From Pseudarthrobacter cellobiosi (GTDB lineage Bacteria > Actinomycetota > Actinomycetes > Actinomycetales > Micrococcaceae): 64,000 bases of DNA. Of the stretch, positions 7,522 to 16,604 are shown piece after piece; within the stretch, counting starts at the first letter, position 1, and each line of letters starts with the position of its first letter. The notes under the pieces were generated by a model, which worked only from the letters and a program-made list of their open reading frames with translations, was not told the DNA's origin and did not search any database. The stretch is from contig NZ_JAMXBJ010000044.1 of the NCBI RefSeq assembly GCF_023913755.1, forward strand, positions 114,012-178,011. The letters are read 5' to 3'. A program made the translations under genes and the position numbers.

Positions 7522-8400
7522 AGCTTCAATGACAACGTGCAGCTGGACCCTTCCCAGGTCCAGGACCGGCGTGGCATGGGCCGTGGGGCCAAAGTCGGCG
7601 GCGGCATCGGTGGCGGAATCGTCCTGCTGATAGCCGTGCTCCTCGGCGTCAACCCCGCCTTGCTCGAAGGCCTGACCGGCGGGGCTGGCACGGCGGATCA
7701 GAACCAGGGCACGGCCCCGGCCTGCACCACAGGCGCCGACGCCGACGCGCGGCTGGACTGCCGGATCACCGGCACCGTGAACAGCCTGAACGCGTTCTGG
7801 CCCGCGTATCTCCAGCAATACAACGTGCAGTACCCGCAGCCGGAGACCGTGATCTTCGACCAGGCCGTTAACAGCGCGTGCGGGACGGCCTCCAGCGCGG
7901 TGGGCCCCTTCTACTGCCCGGCTGACAGCACCGCCTACTTCGATCCCGGGTTCTTCCAGGATCTCGTGGACCGCTTCGGATCCTCGGGAGGTCCCCTGGC
8001 GCAGGAGTACGTGGTGGCGCACGAATTCGGCCACCACATCCAGAACGTGCTGGGGTACATCGACCGCTCGCAGCAGGACCCGCAGGGGCCCGAGTCCGGT
8101 GCCGTCCGCGTGGAACTCCAGGCCGACTGCTATGCCGGCCTCTGGGTAAAGCACGCCTCAACCCAGCCCGGACCCGACGGCCAGCCGTTCCTGGAACCGA
8201 TCACCCAGCAGGACCTGAACGATGCCCTGTCCGCAGCGTCAGCGGTGGGCGATGACCGGATCCAGGAAGCCGCCACCGGACGGGTCTCACCCGAGGCCTG
8301 GACGCACGGGTCCAGCGAACAGCGGCAGAAATGGTTCTACACCGGCTACCAGACCGGCGACATCAACCAGTGCGACACTTTCTCGGCGCCATCCCTTTAA
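7519..8400 (+). CDS. neutral zinc metallopeptidase (YpfJ family), membrane-anchored
   Basis: A 293-residue protein of the putative neutral zinc metallopeptidase family. An N-terminal cytoplasmic segment with a DRRGMGRGAKVGGG motif leads into one transmembrane helix (about 30-50), followed by an extracytoplasmic Gly/Thr linker and the catalytic domain. The active site HEFGHH is at 168-173, and a probable third zinc ligand is Glu199 in ELQADCYAG. Conserved cysteines (69, 81, 121, 133) could form disulfides outside the cell. Its substrate is unknown across the family. It is convergent with the suf operon, with a strong hairpin between them. The ATG at 7519 is preferred because the promoter hexamer sits directly upstream. 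Confidence 0.87.
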   Translation: MSFNDNVQLDPSQVQDRRGMGRGAKVGGGIGGGIVLLIAVLLGVNPALLEGLTGGAGTADQNQGTAPACTTGADADARLDCRITGTVNSLNAFWPAYLQQYNVQYPQPETVIFDQAVNSACGTASSAVGPFYCPADSTAYFDPGFFQDLVDRFGSSGGPLAQEYVVAHEFGHHIQNVLGYIDRSQQDPQGPESGAVRVELQADCYAGLWVKHASTQPGPDGQPFLEPITQQDLNDALSAASAVGDDRIQEAATGRVSPEAWTHGSSEQRQKWFYTGYQTGDINQCDTFSAPSL

Positions 8401-8402
8401 AT

Positions 8403-8461
8403 TGGGCCCACGCCGGCAGGGTTCCCTGGCCGAGCTTGCGAGGCTAGGGGGCCGGTGGGGA
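8403..8461 (+). repeat. dispersed intergenic repeat, copy A
   Basis: A 59-bp element right after the peptidase stop, closely similar over its whole length to the reverse complement of 57916-57975. Both begin TGGGCCCACGCC and end GGTGGGGA. An internal hairpin (CCCTGGCC with GGCTAGGG) is kept by compensatory changes in the other copy. It looks like a REP-type palindromic element. Confidence 0.7.
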
Positions 8462-8509
8462 CGACGACGGCCGGCTACCTCCGCTGGGGAGGTGACCGGC
8501 CGTCGTCGT
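8461..8509. terminator. bidirectional hairpin terminator
   Basis: A long stem between convergent genes: ACGACGACGGCCGG (8461-8474) pairs perfectly with 8496-8509, and an inner stem ACCTCC/GGAGGT (8477-8482, 8488-8493) adds to it. It could stop transcription from both the peptidase and the suf operon; the flanking T-tract is short. Confidence 0.65.
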
Positions 8510-8527
8510 GCTTTAAGCGGTGAAAAC

Positions 8528-8860
8528 TTAGATGTTGAAGCCGAGGGCCCGCATCTGGTCCTTGCCGTCATCGGTGATCCGCTCCGGACCCCACGGCGGC
8601 ATCCACACCCAGTTCAGGCGCCAGTCGTCAACGACGCCGTCAAGCGACTTGCCTACCTGCTCCTCGATGACATCGGTGAGCGGGCAGGCGGCCGTGGTGA
8701 GCGTCATGTCGATCAGCAGCGCGCCGTCGTCGTCGGAGTACTTCAGGCCGTACAGCAGCCCGAGGTCCACGATGTTCACACCGAGTTCCGGGTCGATGAC
8801 GTCCTTGAGCGCCTCTTCGACATCTTCGAGGCCCGTGCGGGCCGCATTGATTTCGGTCAT
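8528..8860 (-). CDS. sufT: SufT-type Fe-S maturation factor (MIP18/DUF59)
   Basis: A 110-residue single-domain protein of the MIP18/DUF59 family, which helps deliver Fe-S clusters to client enzymes. DPELGVNIVDLG (23-34) is the family signature, and TTAACPLTD carries the conserved cysteine (Cys59) thought to bind metal. The C-terminus has the PPWGPERIT block shared by bacterial SufT proteins. It is the last gene of the suf operon, 12 bp after sufC. The family call is firm; the SufT label follows from operon position. Confidence 0.9.
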   Translation of the reverse strand: MTEINAARTGLEDVEEALKDVIDPELGVNIVDLGLLYGLKYSDDDGALLIDMTLTTAACPLTDVIEEQVGKSLDGVVDDWRLNWVWMPPWGPERITDDGKDQMRALGFNI

Positions 8861-8872
8861 GGTAAGTCCTAT

Positions 8873-9661
8873 CTAGGCCTGTGCGGCAGCAGCGATGGTG
8901 GCTGCGCCGGCGCCCGTGGCGTACCGGTCGTAGCCTTCGTCTTCGAGGCGGTCAGCCAGCTCCGGGCCGCCTTCTTCGACAACCTGGCCGTCGACGAAGA
9001 CGTGGACGAAGTCAGGCTTGATGTAGCGCAGGATGCGGGTGTAGTGCGTGATGAGCAGCGTGCCCATGTTGCCCGTTTCGTGTGCACGGTTGACGCCTTC
9101 GGAGACAACCTTCAGGGCGTCAACGTCCAGGCCCGAGTCGGTCTCGTCCAGGATGGCGAACTTCGGCTTGAAGAGCTCCAGCTGGAGGATCTCAACTCGC
9201 TTCTTCTCGCCGCCGGAGAAGCCTTCGTTGACGTTGCGCTCGGCGAAGTCCGCATCGATGCGCAGCTGGGCCATGGCCGCCTTGACGTCCTTGGTCCAGG
9301 TACGCAGCTTGGGTGCTTCGCCGTCGATGGCGGTCTTGGCGGTGCGCAGGAAGTTGGTCATGCTGACACCGGGGACCTCCACGGGGTACTGCATGGCCAG
9401 GAAGACGCCGGCGCGGGCACGCTGGTCAACGGTCATCGCGAGGACATCTTCGCCGTCGAGCGTAATGGTTCCGCGGGTGACCTTGTAGCGCGGGTGCCCG
9501 GCAATGGTGGAGGCCAGGGTGGACTTGCCCGAACCGTTGGGGCCCATGATGGCGTGGGTCTGACCGGTCTTGATGGTCAGGCTGACGCCCTTCAGGATCT
9601 CCTTGGTGCCCTGCTCCGTGTCAATGCTGACGTGCAGGTCCTTGATCTCAAGAGTAGACAT
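8873..9661 (-). CDS. sufC: Fe-S cluster assembly ATPase SufC
   Basis: The cytosolic ATPase of the SufBCD scaffold, 262 residues. Walker A is GPNGSGKST (40-48), the signature is FSGGEKKRVEILQL, and Walker B is FAILDETDSGLD with the Asp-Thr-Asp form typical of SufC. The switch His lies in LLITHYTRIL. The start at MSTLEIKD was preferred over an in-frame ATG 7 codons upstream because GGAGAACAAGACCT precedes it and homologues begin there. SufC normally pairs with SufB and SufD, both encoded upstream. A 113-bp gap with no gene separates it from the Rieske gene. Confidence 0.95.
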   Translation of the reverse strand: MSTLEIKDLHVSIDTEQGTKEILKGVSLTIKTGQTHAIMGPNGSGKSTLASTIAGHPRYKVTRGTITLDGEDVLAMTVDQRARAGVFLAMQYPVEVPGVSMTNFLRTAKTAIDGEAPKLRTWTKDVKAAMAQLRIDADFAERNVNEGFSGGEKKRVEILQLELFKPKFAILDETDSGLDVDALKVVSEGVNRAHETGNMGTLLITHYTRILRYIKPDFVHVFVDGQVVEEGGPELADRLEDEGYDRYATGAGAATIAAAAQA

Positions 9662-9774
9662 AGGTCTTGTTCTCCTCTGCACCGCGCCCTCCGGCGGTGG
9701 TGCGGTCTGTATCTGGAAGTTTGATTCTGTTGCTTGGTATTGCTGCTCGCGGCTGATCTGCCCGGTTGATGCTG

Positions 9775-10134
9775 CTAACTGAAGTTCGGGGCTTCCGCTC
9801 CGTTGAGCACGTTCGTGAAGTCCACGTAGACCTCGTCGCCAACAATCTCGACGGCGAACACCGGGACGGGATCGTAGGCGGGCAGCTGGAGCGGCTCACC
9901 GCTGCGGAGGTCGAACTGGGAGCCGTGGCCCCAGCATTCGATCATGCAGCCTTCCACTTCGCCCTCGGACAGTGAGATGTCCGCATGCGAGCAGGTGTCC
10001 CCGATGGCGTGGATGTCTCCCATGGAGTCCTTCACGATGGCTACCGGGTAGTCATCGATCAGGATCCGGAGCGCCTGCTTGAGCTGGATTTCATCCGTCT
10101 TGCAGACAAATTCGCCCTTTGGCTGGTCAGTCAT
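9775..10134 (-). CDS. Rieske-type ferredoxin in the suf operon
   Basis: A 119-residue small Rieske [2Fe-2S] protein, annotated in relatives as a non-heme-iron-oxygenase ferredoxin subunit. The cluster ligands are visible: C-S-H (Cys48, His50) and C-W-G-H (Cys67, His70). It is the size of stand-alone bacterial Rieske ferredoxins such as BphF. No oxygenase gene is nearby; instead it sits between sufD and sufC, so a redox role in cluster assembly or as an electron donor for it is more plausible than aromatic oxygenation. That role is inference from position. It starts 16 bp after the sufD stop. Confidence 0.88.
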   Translation of the reverse strand: MTDQPKGEFVCKTDEIQLKQALRILIDDYPVAIVKDSMGDIHAIGDTCSHADISLSEGEVEGCMIECWGHGSQFDLRSGEPLQLPAYDPVPVFAVEIVGDEVYVDFTNVLNGAEAPNFS

Positions 10135-10150
10135 CTGTCTTCCGCGCCGT

Positions 10151-11437
10151 CTAGTTGTTCGTCACGGCGAGTTCGCGCTCAACAGCCTCGGTGAGCCGCT
10201 CTTCGAGGGCCGGTACCTTGATCTGCTGGATGATCTCGTGTAGGAAGCCACGGACCACCAGGCGGCGGGCAACATCCTCGGGGATGCCGCGGGCCATGAG
10301 GTAGAACAGGTGTTCGTCGTCCAGCCGGCCGGTGGCGCTGGCGTGGCCGGCACCCTTGATCAGGCCGGTTTCGATCTCGAGGTTCGGCACGGAGTCGGCG
10401 CGGGCGCCGTCCGTGAGCAGCAGGTTGCGGTTGGCCTCGTAGCTGTCGGTGCCTTCGGCTTCCTTGCGGATCAGGACGTCGCCCACCCACACTGCGTGGG
10501 CATTGCGGCCCTGCAAAGCGCCCTTGTAGAGCACATTGGAGGTGCAGTTCGCCACCGCGTGGTCAACAAAGAGTCGCTGCTCCAGGTGCTGGCCGGCGTC
10601 GGCGAAGTACAGGCCGAACATTTCCGCTTCGCCGCCGGGGGCGGTAAAACGGGTCGACGGCGTGACGCGGACCAGGTCCCCGCCGAGGCTGACCACCACG
10701 TGCTTGAACTTGGCGTCGCGGCCGATCTTTGCCTGCTGGGAGGAGGCGTGGACGGCGTCGTCGTTCCATTCCTGGAGCGAGACGACCGTGAGGTTGGCGC
10801 CGTCTTCAACAACGATTTCGATGTTTTCGGACACAACGGCCGAGCCCTGGTGGTTCAGGACCACAACGGCTTTGGAGAACTTCTCCGCCACGATCACCAG
10901 GTGCTGGGCGGCTGCCTCCGTGGAGGTGCCTTCGATCACGACGGTGACCTCGGTGTCGGCTTCAAACTCGGCCGGGATGGTGAGGACGGTGGCTTCGCTG
11001 AAGTTCTCCCAGGCGTTGGCGGACACGCGGTCCTCCGGGATGCCGGCCGAACCGATGCGCTTATCGCCGCGTGCCACGGTCTCAACCGTGACCTGCTCCG
11101 GGCCGCTGACGGTGACGGTGGGAGCCGCTCCCGCCAGGACTTCGCTGTGCAGGCCGCGCAGGCGCTTGAGCGGCGTGAAGCGCCAGTCTTCCTCAAGCCC
11201 GGTGAGCGGCTTGAAGTCCGCGAGGTTGTACGAGGTCAGCCGGCCGGCGCGTGAGCTGTCCGGAATGCCGACGCCGCCGCCGTGCGAGTGGCGCTTGACG
11301 GCTTCGCCGGCCAGCGGGGCCTTGGAAGCGTTCGTGTTGATCGGAGACAGGCTTTCGCCCTCTTCCGTGAAACCGTTAATAAACGGCTGGGCCGAGGGCG
11401 CGCCGATGCGGGCCTTTTCAGTAGTGATTTCAGTCAT
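10151..11437 (-). CDS. sufD: Fe-S cluster assembly protein SufD
   Basis: A 428-residue scaffold subunit paralogous to SufB. The right-handed beta-helix core spans roughly residues 120-390, and the C-terminal helical block GIPEDVARRLVVRGFLHEII is the SufB/SufD signature. The histidine of GHASATGRLDDEHLFYL corresponds to the SufD residue at the cluster-building interface with SufB. The N-terminal 90 residues are variable, as in other SufD proteins. It follows sufB with only 2 bp between stop and start, so the two are coupled. SufBC2D builds and transfers the nascent cluster in the cytosol. Confidence 0.93.
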   Translation of the reverse strand: MTEITTEKARIGAPSAQPFINGFTEEGESLSPINTNASKAPLAGEAVKRHSHGGGVGIPDSSRAGRLTSYNLADFKPLTGLEEDWRFTPLKRLRGLHSEVLAGAAPTVTVSGPEQVTVETVARGDKRIGSAGIPEDRVSANAWENFSEATVLTIPAEFEADTEVTVVIEGTSTEAAAQHLVIVAEKFSKAVVVLNHQGSAVVSENIEIVVEDGANLTVVSLQEWNDDAVHASSQQAKIGRDAKFKHVVVSLGGDLVRVTPSTRFTAPGGEAEMFGLYFADAGQHLEQRLFVDHAVANCTSNVLYKGALQGRNAHAVWVGDVLIRKEAEGTDSYEANRNLLLTDGARADSVPNLEIETGLIKGAGHASATGRLDDEHLFYLMARGIPEDVARRLVVRGFLHEIIQQIKVPALEERLTEAVERELAVTNN

Positions 11438-11439
11438 CG

Positions 11440-12902
<1,463 letters not shown>

Positions 12903-12903
<1 letters not shown>

Positions 12904-13736
12904 CACGGCCTTTCTTGCTGATGGTTGGTTACTTCATCCAGGCTGGCGGGGGCTGCCTGCGGGACCCGGGGTCCCCCGGCAGCCAGCCGGCCTGTGGGTA
13001 TATGGGTGGTGCAGACGTGTCCACCGCGAGCCAGCGTGGACAGGCGGCGTACGTCAACGCCTACCAGCCGGGAGAACACTTCGGTCTCCACATCGCAGAA
13101 GACAGGGAACTGGGTGGCGAGCTGCTGGATGGGGCAATGCCCCTGGCACAGCTGGACGCTGGAGAGTGCTGCCGGCAGCGGGGCTTTGGCCTCGATCGAA
13201 GCGGCCGACGCCACGAAGCCATCCCGGCTCAGCGCCGCGGACAGTGCCTGCGCCCTGGCGGTGATGTCCGGTCCGGCCTGTTCGACCTCCGGTGCGTACC
13301 GGCGCTCCATGTCGGCAAAACGTTCGACGGCGAACGCGCGGACTGCCTGTTCGCCCGCCACTGCCTGGAGCTGCTTGAGCGCGAGGGTAGCGATGTCGAG
13401 GTAATCGTTGCCAAGCGTGGACTGGCCCTGCGAGCTCAGGACGTAGCGGCGGGCGGGACGCCCCGCGCCGGCACCGGCCTTGGCCGCGCGCTTGACCTCA
13501 ATAACCCCGCTGCGGGCCAGATGATCTAGATGCCTCCGGACCGCGGCGGGTGTGAAACCGAGCATGTCACCGAGTTCCGCCGCGCTGATGGGGCCGTGCT
13601 CAAGCACGGCACCAAGGACCCGGTCCCGGGTACGCTCGTCCGAGTCCGCCACCGGCACGGCGGCCACGTGGCCGCGGTCAGCGGCCGTACGCGGCGCTCC
13701 GTGCCTGGCAAACGGCACAGCAGGAGCATTGGTCAT
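12903..13736 (-). CDS. sufR: SufR-type Fe-S-sensing transcriptional regulator
   Basis: A 277-residue winged-helix regulator heading the suf operon. The DNA-binding domain (about 35-100) includes [21 protein letters not shown]. The C-terminal half has four cysteines, 197 and 201 in LCQGHC, 214 in FCDVE and 242 in HVCTTH; in SufR proteins such cysteines bind an Fe-S cluster that controls DNA binding. The protein probably represses suf when clusters are plentiful. The ATG at 13736 is used; a GTG three codons upstream is also possible. It overlaps sufB by one base. The upstream gap holds two palindromes suitable for operators. Confidence 0.88.
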
Positions 13737-13743
13737 GGAATAC

Positions 13744-13761
13744 ACAACACAATCATGTCGT
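13744..13761. promoter_or_regulatory. candidate SufR operator
   Basis: An imperfect palindrome ACAACA-CAATCA-TGTCGT just upstream of sufR and overlapping the predicted transcription start, a typical repressor position. It broadly resembles the CAAC-N6-GTTG type of site described for cyanobacterial SufR, with different spacing. Confidence 0.35.
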
Positions 13762-13790
13762 AATTTAGTTCCCCGTACTAGTAAGGTCAG
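13762..13790 (-). promoter_or_regulatory. predicted promoter of the suf operon
   Basis: On the minus strand, CTGACC (13785-13790) as -35 is separated by 17 bp from TAAATT (13762-13767) as -10. The predicted start of transcription falls a few bases before the candidate SufR site. Confidence 0.5.
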
Positions 13791-13798
13791 GCTGACCT
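13784..13798. promoter_or_regulatory. candidate DtxR/IdeR iron box
   Basis: AGGTCAG-G-CTGACCT is a perfect 15-bp palindrome (7-bp arms). The core of the DtxR/IdeR consensus is AGGTTAGGCTAACCT; 13 of 15 positions match, and both differences are symmetric. It covers the suf -35 element and sits 53 bp before the divergent ABC transporter start, so an iron-loaded DtxR-type protein bound here could block suf transcription and perhaps affect the other side too. Confidence 0.55.
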
Positions 13799-13839
13799 GC
13801 GGCCGGGGTCCCCTGCGGCCCCGCCAGTACTACATCGCG

Positions 13840-13854
13840 TAGAATGCTGGGGTG
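13840..13854 (+). promoter_or_regulatory. putative leaderless promoter -10 of the ABC ATPase
   Basis: TAGAAT (13840-13845) lies exactly 6 nt before the GTG start at 13852. No Shine-Dalgarno sequence precedes the start. Confidence 0.5.
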
Positions 13855-14820
13855 CGATCCCCCGAATCCCCGGTTCTGTCCATCAGCGGGTTAATTAAGG
13901 ATGTTGGTCCGCTGGCCAGCCTGGACGGAAAAATGCTCCGGGTGGTCAACGGCGTATCCCTTATGGCCGAACGCGGCCAGGTCACGGCCCTCCTGGGCGC
14001 CAATGGAGCCGGAAAGACCACCACCATCGAATGCGCCCAGGGCCTGCAGAAGCGCAGCGGCGGCAGCATCTCGCTGCTCGGCCGGGATCCGGGCCGTTCG
14101 GGCGCTGACCTGCGGTCCCGCGTAGGCGTGATGCTCCAGGACGGCGGCCTCCCGCCGTCGGCCCGTCCCATCCCACTGTTGCGGCACATCGCCGGAATGT
14201 ACGCGAGGCCCCGTTCCGTTGACGCACTGGTGGAACGGCTCGGCATTGATACTTTCGCCAGGACCACAGTCCGCAGACTCTCCGGTGGGCAGAAGCAGCG
14301 CCTGGCACTCGCGGCGGCCCTGATCGGCAATCCGGAAGTCCTTTTCCTGGACGAGCCCAGCGCCGGCCTGGATCCCCAGTCCCGGCAGCTGGTCTTCGAG
14401 CTGATCTCGGAACTGCGGGCAGCCGGGATGGGCATCATCCTGACAACGCACCTCATGGACGACGCCCAGCGGTTGGCGGACTACGTGTACATCATCGACG
14501 CCGGCAGGAACGTCGCCGAGGGCACAGTGTCCCAGCTGCTGCAGCGGGACCCGGCTGTGGAGGCCGGCACGGACCACGTCCGCACCCTGGTGTTCGAGGC
14601 TCCCCCGGGGCTGGATTTCACCGGCGTGCTGCCCGTTGCCATCACGGTCTCTGAAACACGGGCCGGAAGCTACGTGGCCTCGGGTGCACTGACACCCCGC
14701 GATCTCGCGTCGTTGACCGCCTGGTGGGCAGCCCACGACGTGATGCCCGGTTCCATGAGCCTGGCGGCACGAAGCCTGGAAGATGTCTTCCTGGACATCT
14801 CGGGAAAGGACGTCCGATGA
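13852..14820 (+). CDS. ABC transporter ATP-binding protein (ctaA-linked exporter)
   Basis: A 322-residue CcmA/NatA-type ATPase. Walker A is GANGAGKT (49-56), the signature is LSGGQKQRLALAAAL and Walker B is VLFLDEPSAGLDP; the switch His is in LTTHLMDDAQ. A C-terminal accessory domain of about 90 residues follows. The adjacent permease overlaps it by 4 bp, and ctaA follows directly. The order sufR / ATPase-permease-ctaA is also known in mycobacteria, so the transporter is evolutionarily tied to Fe-S and heme A biogenesis, but its cargo is unknown; older annotations call such genes antibiotic transporters. The start is GTG, placed 6 nt after a -10-like hexamer. Confidence 0.87.
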   Translation: MRSPESPVLSISGLIKDVGPLASLDGKMLRVVNGVSLMAERGQVTALLGANGAGKTTTIECAQGLQKRSGGSISLLGRDPGRSGADLRSRVGVMLQDGGLPPSARPIPLLRHIAGMYARPRSVDALVERLGIDTFARTTVRRLSGGQKQRLALAAALIGNPEVLFLDEPSAGLDPQSRQLVFELISELRAAGMGIILTTHLMDDAQRLADYVYIIDAGRNVAEGTVSQLLQRDPAVEAGTDHVRTLVFEAPPGLDFTGVLPVAITVSETRAGSYVASGALTPRDLASLTAWWAAHDVMPGSMSLAARSLEDVFLDISGKDVR

Positions 14821-15587
14821 CGGCTCACGCAGCCACTGGCGCCCAGGGAGCACCGGCCACGCTGCTGCGCCGTATCTTGCTGCAGGGCAGGTACGAATCA
14901 CTGACCATGCTCCGGAACGGCGAGCAGCTGATCCTTGCAGTCGTCCTGCCGCTTCTGGCGCTGGTGGGGCTCACCGTCACTCCTTTCCTGGACGGTTTCG
15001 GAGCCAGCCGCATCAATGTGGCGGTCCCCGGCATCCTGGCCTTGTGCGCGATGTCCACGGCCTTCACCGGGCAGGGCATCGCCACCGGCTTCGACCGGCG
15101 GTACGGGGTTCTCCGGTTCCTGTCCACCACGCCCTTGGGCCGTGAAGGACTCATCGCGGGTAAGGTACTGGCGGTCCTGGCTGTGCTCTGCCTCCAAGTG
15201 GCAGTGGTGACGCTGGTGGCGCTTCCTTTGGGCTGGCAGCCGCCTGCCTCCGGCTGGCTCCCCGGGCTGTCGCTGCTGGCACTGGGAGCTGTGGCCTTCA
15301 CCGCACTGGGTCTCCTGGTGGCCGGCACCGTCCGGCCCGAGGCAACCCTCGCCATCACCAACCTGCTGTGGATCCTGCTGGGCGCCCTGGGAGGGATAGT
15401 TATTCCCGCGGAACGGCTGCCCGCACTGGCGCAGGGAGCGGTCCACTACCTGCCCTCCGGCGCACTCGGGGAGGCCATGCGCGAAGCTTTCCTGCACGGC
15501 TCGCTGAACGGCGGCGCCGCGCTCATCCTGCTGCTCTGGACGGTTCTTGCCGGAGCAGCAGCCATCCGTTGGTTCAAGTGGAATTGA
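14817..15587 (+). CDS. ABC-2 type permease of the ctaA-linked exporter
   Basis: A 256-residue integral membrane protein with six predicted helices in the ABC-2 fold. The N-terminal amphipathic stretch LLRRILLQGRYESLTMLRNGEQL precedes the first helix, as in drug/polymer exporters. The loop GIATGFDRRYGVLRFLSTTPLG is the typical ABC-2 coupling region that contacts the ATPase. The start ATG overlaps the ATPase stop (ATGA), indicating a tightly coupled pair. It probably forms a homodimer with two ATPase subunits. ctaA begins 7 bp downstream. Confidence 0.85.
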   Translation: MTAHAATGAQGAPATLLRRILLQGRYESLTMLRNGEQLILAVVLPLLALVGLTVTPFLDGFGASRINVAVPGILALCAMSTAFTGQGIATGFDRRYGVLRFLSTTPLGREGLIAGKVLAVLAVLCLQVAVVTLVALPLGWQPPASGWLPGLSLLALGAVAFTALGLLVAGTVRPEATLAITNLLWILLGALGGIVIPAERLPALAQGAVHYLPSGALGEAMREAFLHGSLNGGAALILLLWTVLAGAAAIRWFKWN

Positions 15588-15594
15588 GATATCC

Positions 15595-16539
15595 GTGAGC
15601 ACGGCTTCACGCCTCCCCCAGATCGCCGGCCACCTCATCGCGAGGCTGCCCCGTACCGTGGACGCCAGCGTCCGCCGCCTCGCGGTGGCGTCCCTGGTTG
15701 GCCAGACGCTGCTGGTGGTGACCGGCGGCGCGGTGCGGCTGACCGCGTCCGGCCTCGGCTGCCCCACCTGGCCGCGCTGTACCGAGACATCCCTGGTCAA
15801 CACTGCCGAAATGGGGATCCACGGCTTCATTGAGTTCGGCAACCGGCTCCTGACGTTCGCTCTGGCGGCGGTTGCGCTGGGCATGCTTGTCTACTTGTGG
15901 AACCTTCGCAAGGAGCGCCGGGACCTCTTCCTGCTGGCGCTGGGCCTCCTGGCCAGCATCCCGGCACAGGCGGTGATCGGTGGCATCACCGTGCTGACCA
16001 ACCTCAATCCGTGGGTGGTGGGCCTGCATTTCCTCGTTTCCATGGCCCTTGTGGTGATTGCCACGCTGCTCGTCAACCGGGCCTACGGCAGGACGGGCCG
16101 CCACGCCAGCGTCCAGCTCCCCGCCTTGCCGGGCGTCATGCGTCCGCTGGCTGCCGCCGTCGGGCTGTTCTCCGCCCTCGCCGTGATTCTCGGTGTAGTG
16201 GTGACCGGCTCCGGTCCCCACGCCGGTGACGCCGACGCTCCCCGCAACGGCCTCGACTGGGACCTGTTCTCCCACATCCATGCCGTTCCGGCGTACGTGA
16301 TCACGGCCGGAACACTGTTCGCACTGGTGCTGGTGATGGTCCGCCGGATCCAGGGCCCGTTCCGCACTTCCGTCCTGCTGCTCCTGGCCGTAACCCTGCT
16401 ACAGGCAGTCATCGGCTTCACCCAGTACTACAACGGTATCCCCGCGTTGCTGGTGGGCGCGCACATGCTCGGCGCGGCACTGCTGATGAGCGCGGCAACC
16501 AACACCGCCGACCTCGCCCGCTCAAGCCCGGTCAGGTAA
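15595..16539 (+). CDS. ctaA: heme A synthase CtaA/COX15
   Basis: A 314-residue polytopic membrane protein converting heme O to heme A for the aa3 oxidase. About eight transmembrane helices are visible. TGGAVRLTASGLGCPTWP is the CtaA signature with the conserved Cys; the histidine of HGFIEFGNRLL, that of WVVGLHFLVS, and HIHAVPAYVI and VGAHMLGAALL in the second half supply heme ligands. A GTG start at 15595 is used, since an upstream ATG lies inside the permease gene. Its partner ctaB is convergent on the other side of a repeat-filled gap. Confidence 0.92.
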   Translation: MSTASRLPQIAGHLIARLPRTVDASVRRLAVASLVGQTLLVVTGGAVRLTASGLGCPTWPRCTETSLVNTAEMGIHGFIEFGNRLLTFALAAVALGMLVYLWNLRKERRDLFLLALGLLASIPAQAVIGGITVLTNLNPWVVGLHFLVSMALVVIATLLVNRAYGRTGRHASVQLPALPGVMRPLAAAVGLFSALAVILGVVVTGSGPHAGDADAPRNGLDWDLFSHIHAVPAYVITAGTLFALVLVMVRRIQGPFRTSVLLLLAVTLLQAVIGFTQYYNGIPALLVGAHMLGAALLMSAATNTADLARSSPVR

Positions 16540-16565
16540 CCTCCACCGCTTTTGCCCCTACGGAG

Positions 16566-16592
16566 TGCCACGGTTCGCGACGAACCGTGGCA
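16566..16592. terminator. perfect hairpin after ctaA
   Basis: TGCCACGGTTCG (16566-16577) pairs perfectly with 16581-16592 across a 3-nt loop, 26 bp after the ctaA stop. No T-tract follows, so it may be a terminator, an mRNA-end-stabilising hairpin, or another palindromic repeat. Confidence 0.55.
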
Positions 16593-16604
16593 CCCGCATT
16601 TAGG

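Noticed and set aside
13784..13798. The suf palindrome as a transcription terminator
   Set aside because: Stem is only 7 bp with a 1-nt centre, no T-tract follows, and it lies upstream of both divergent genes.
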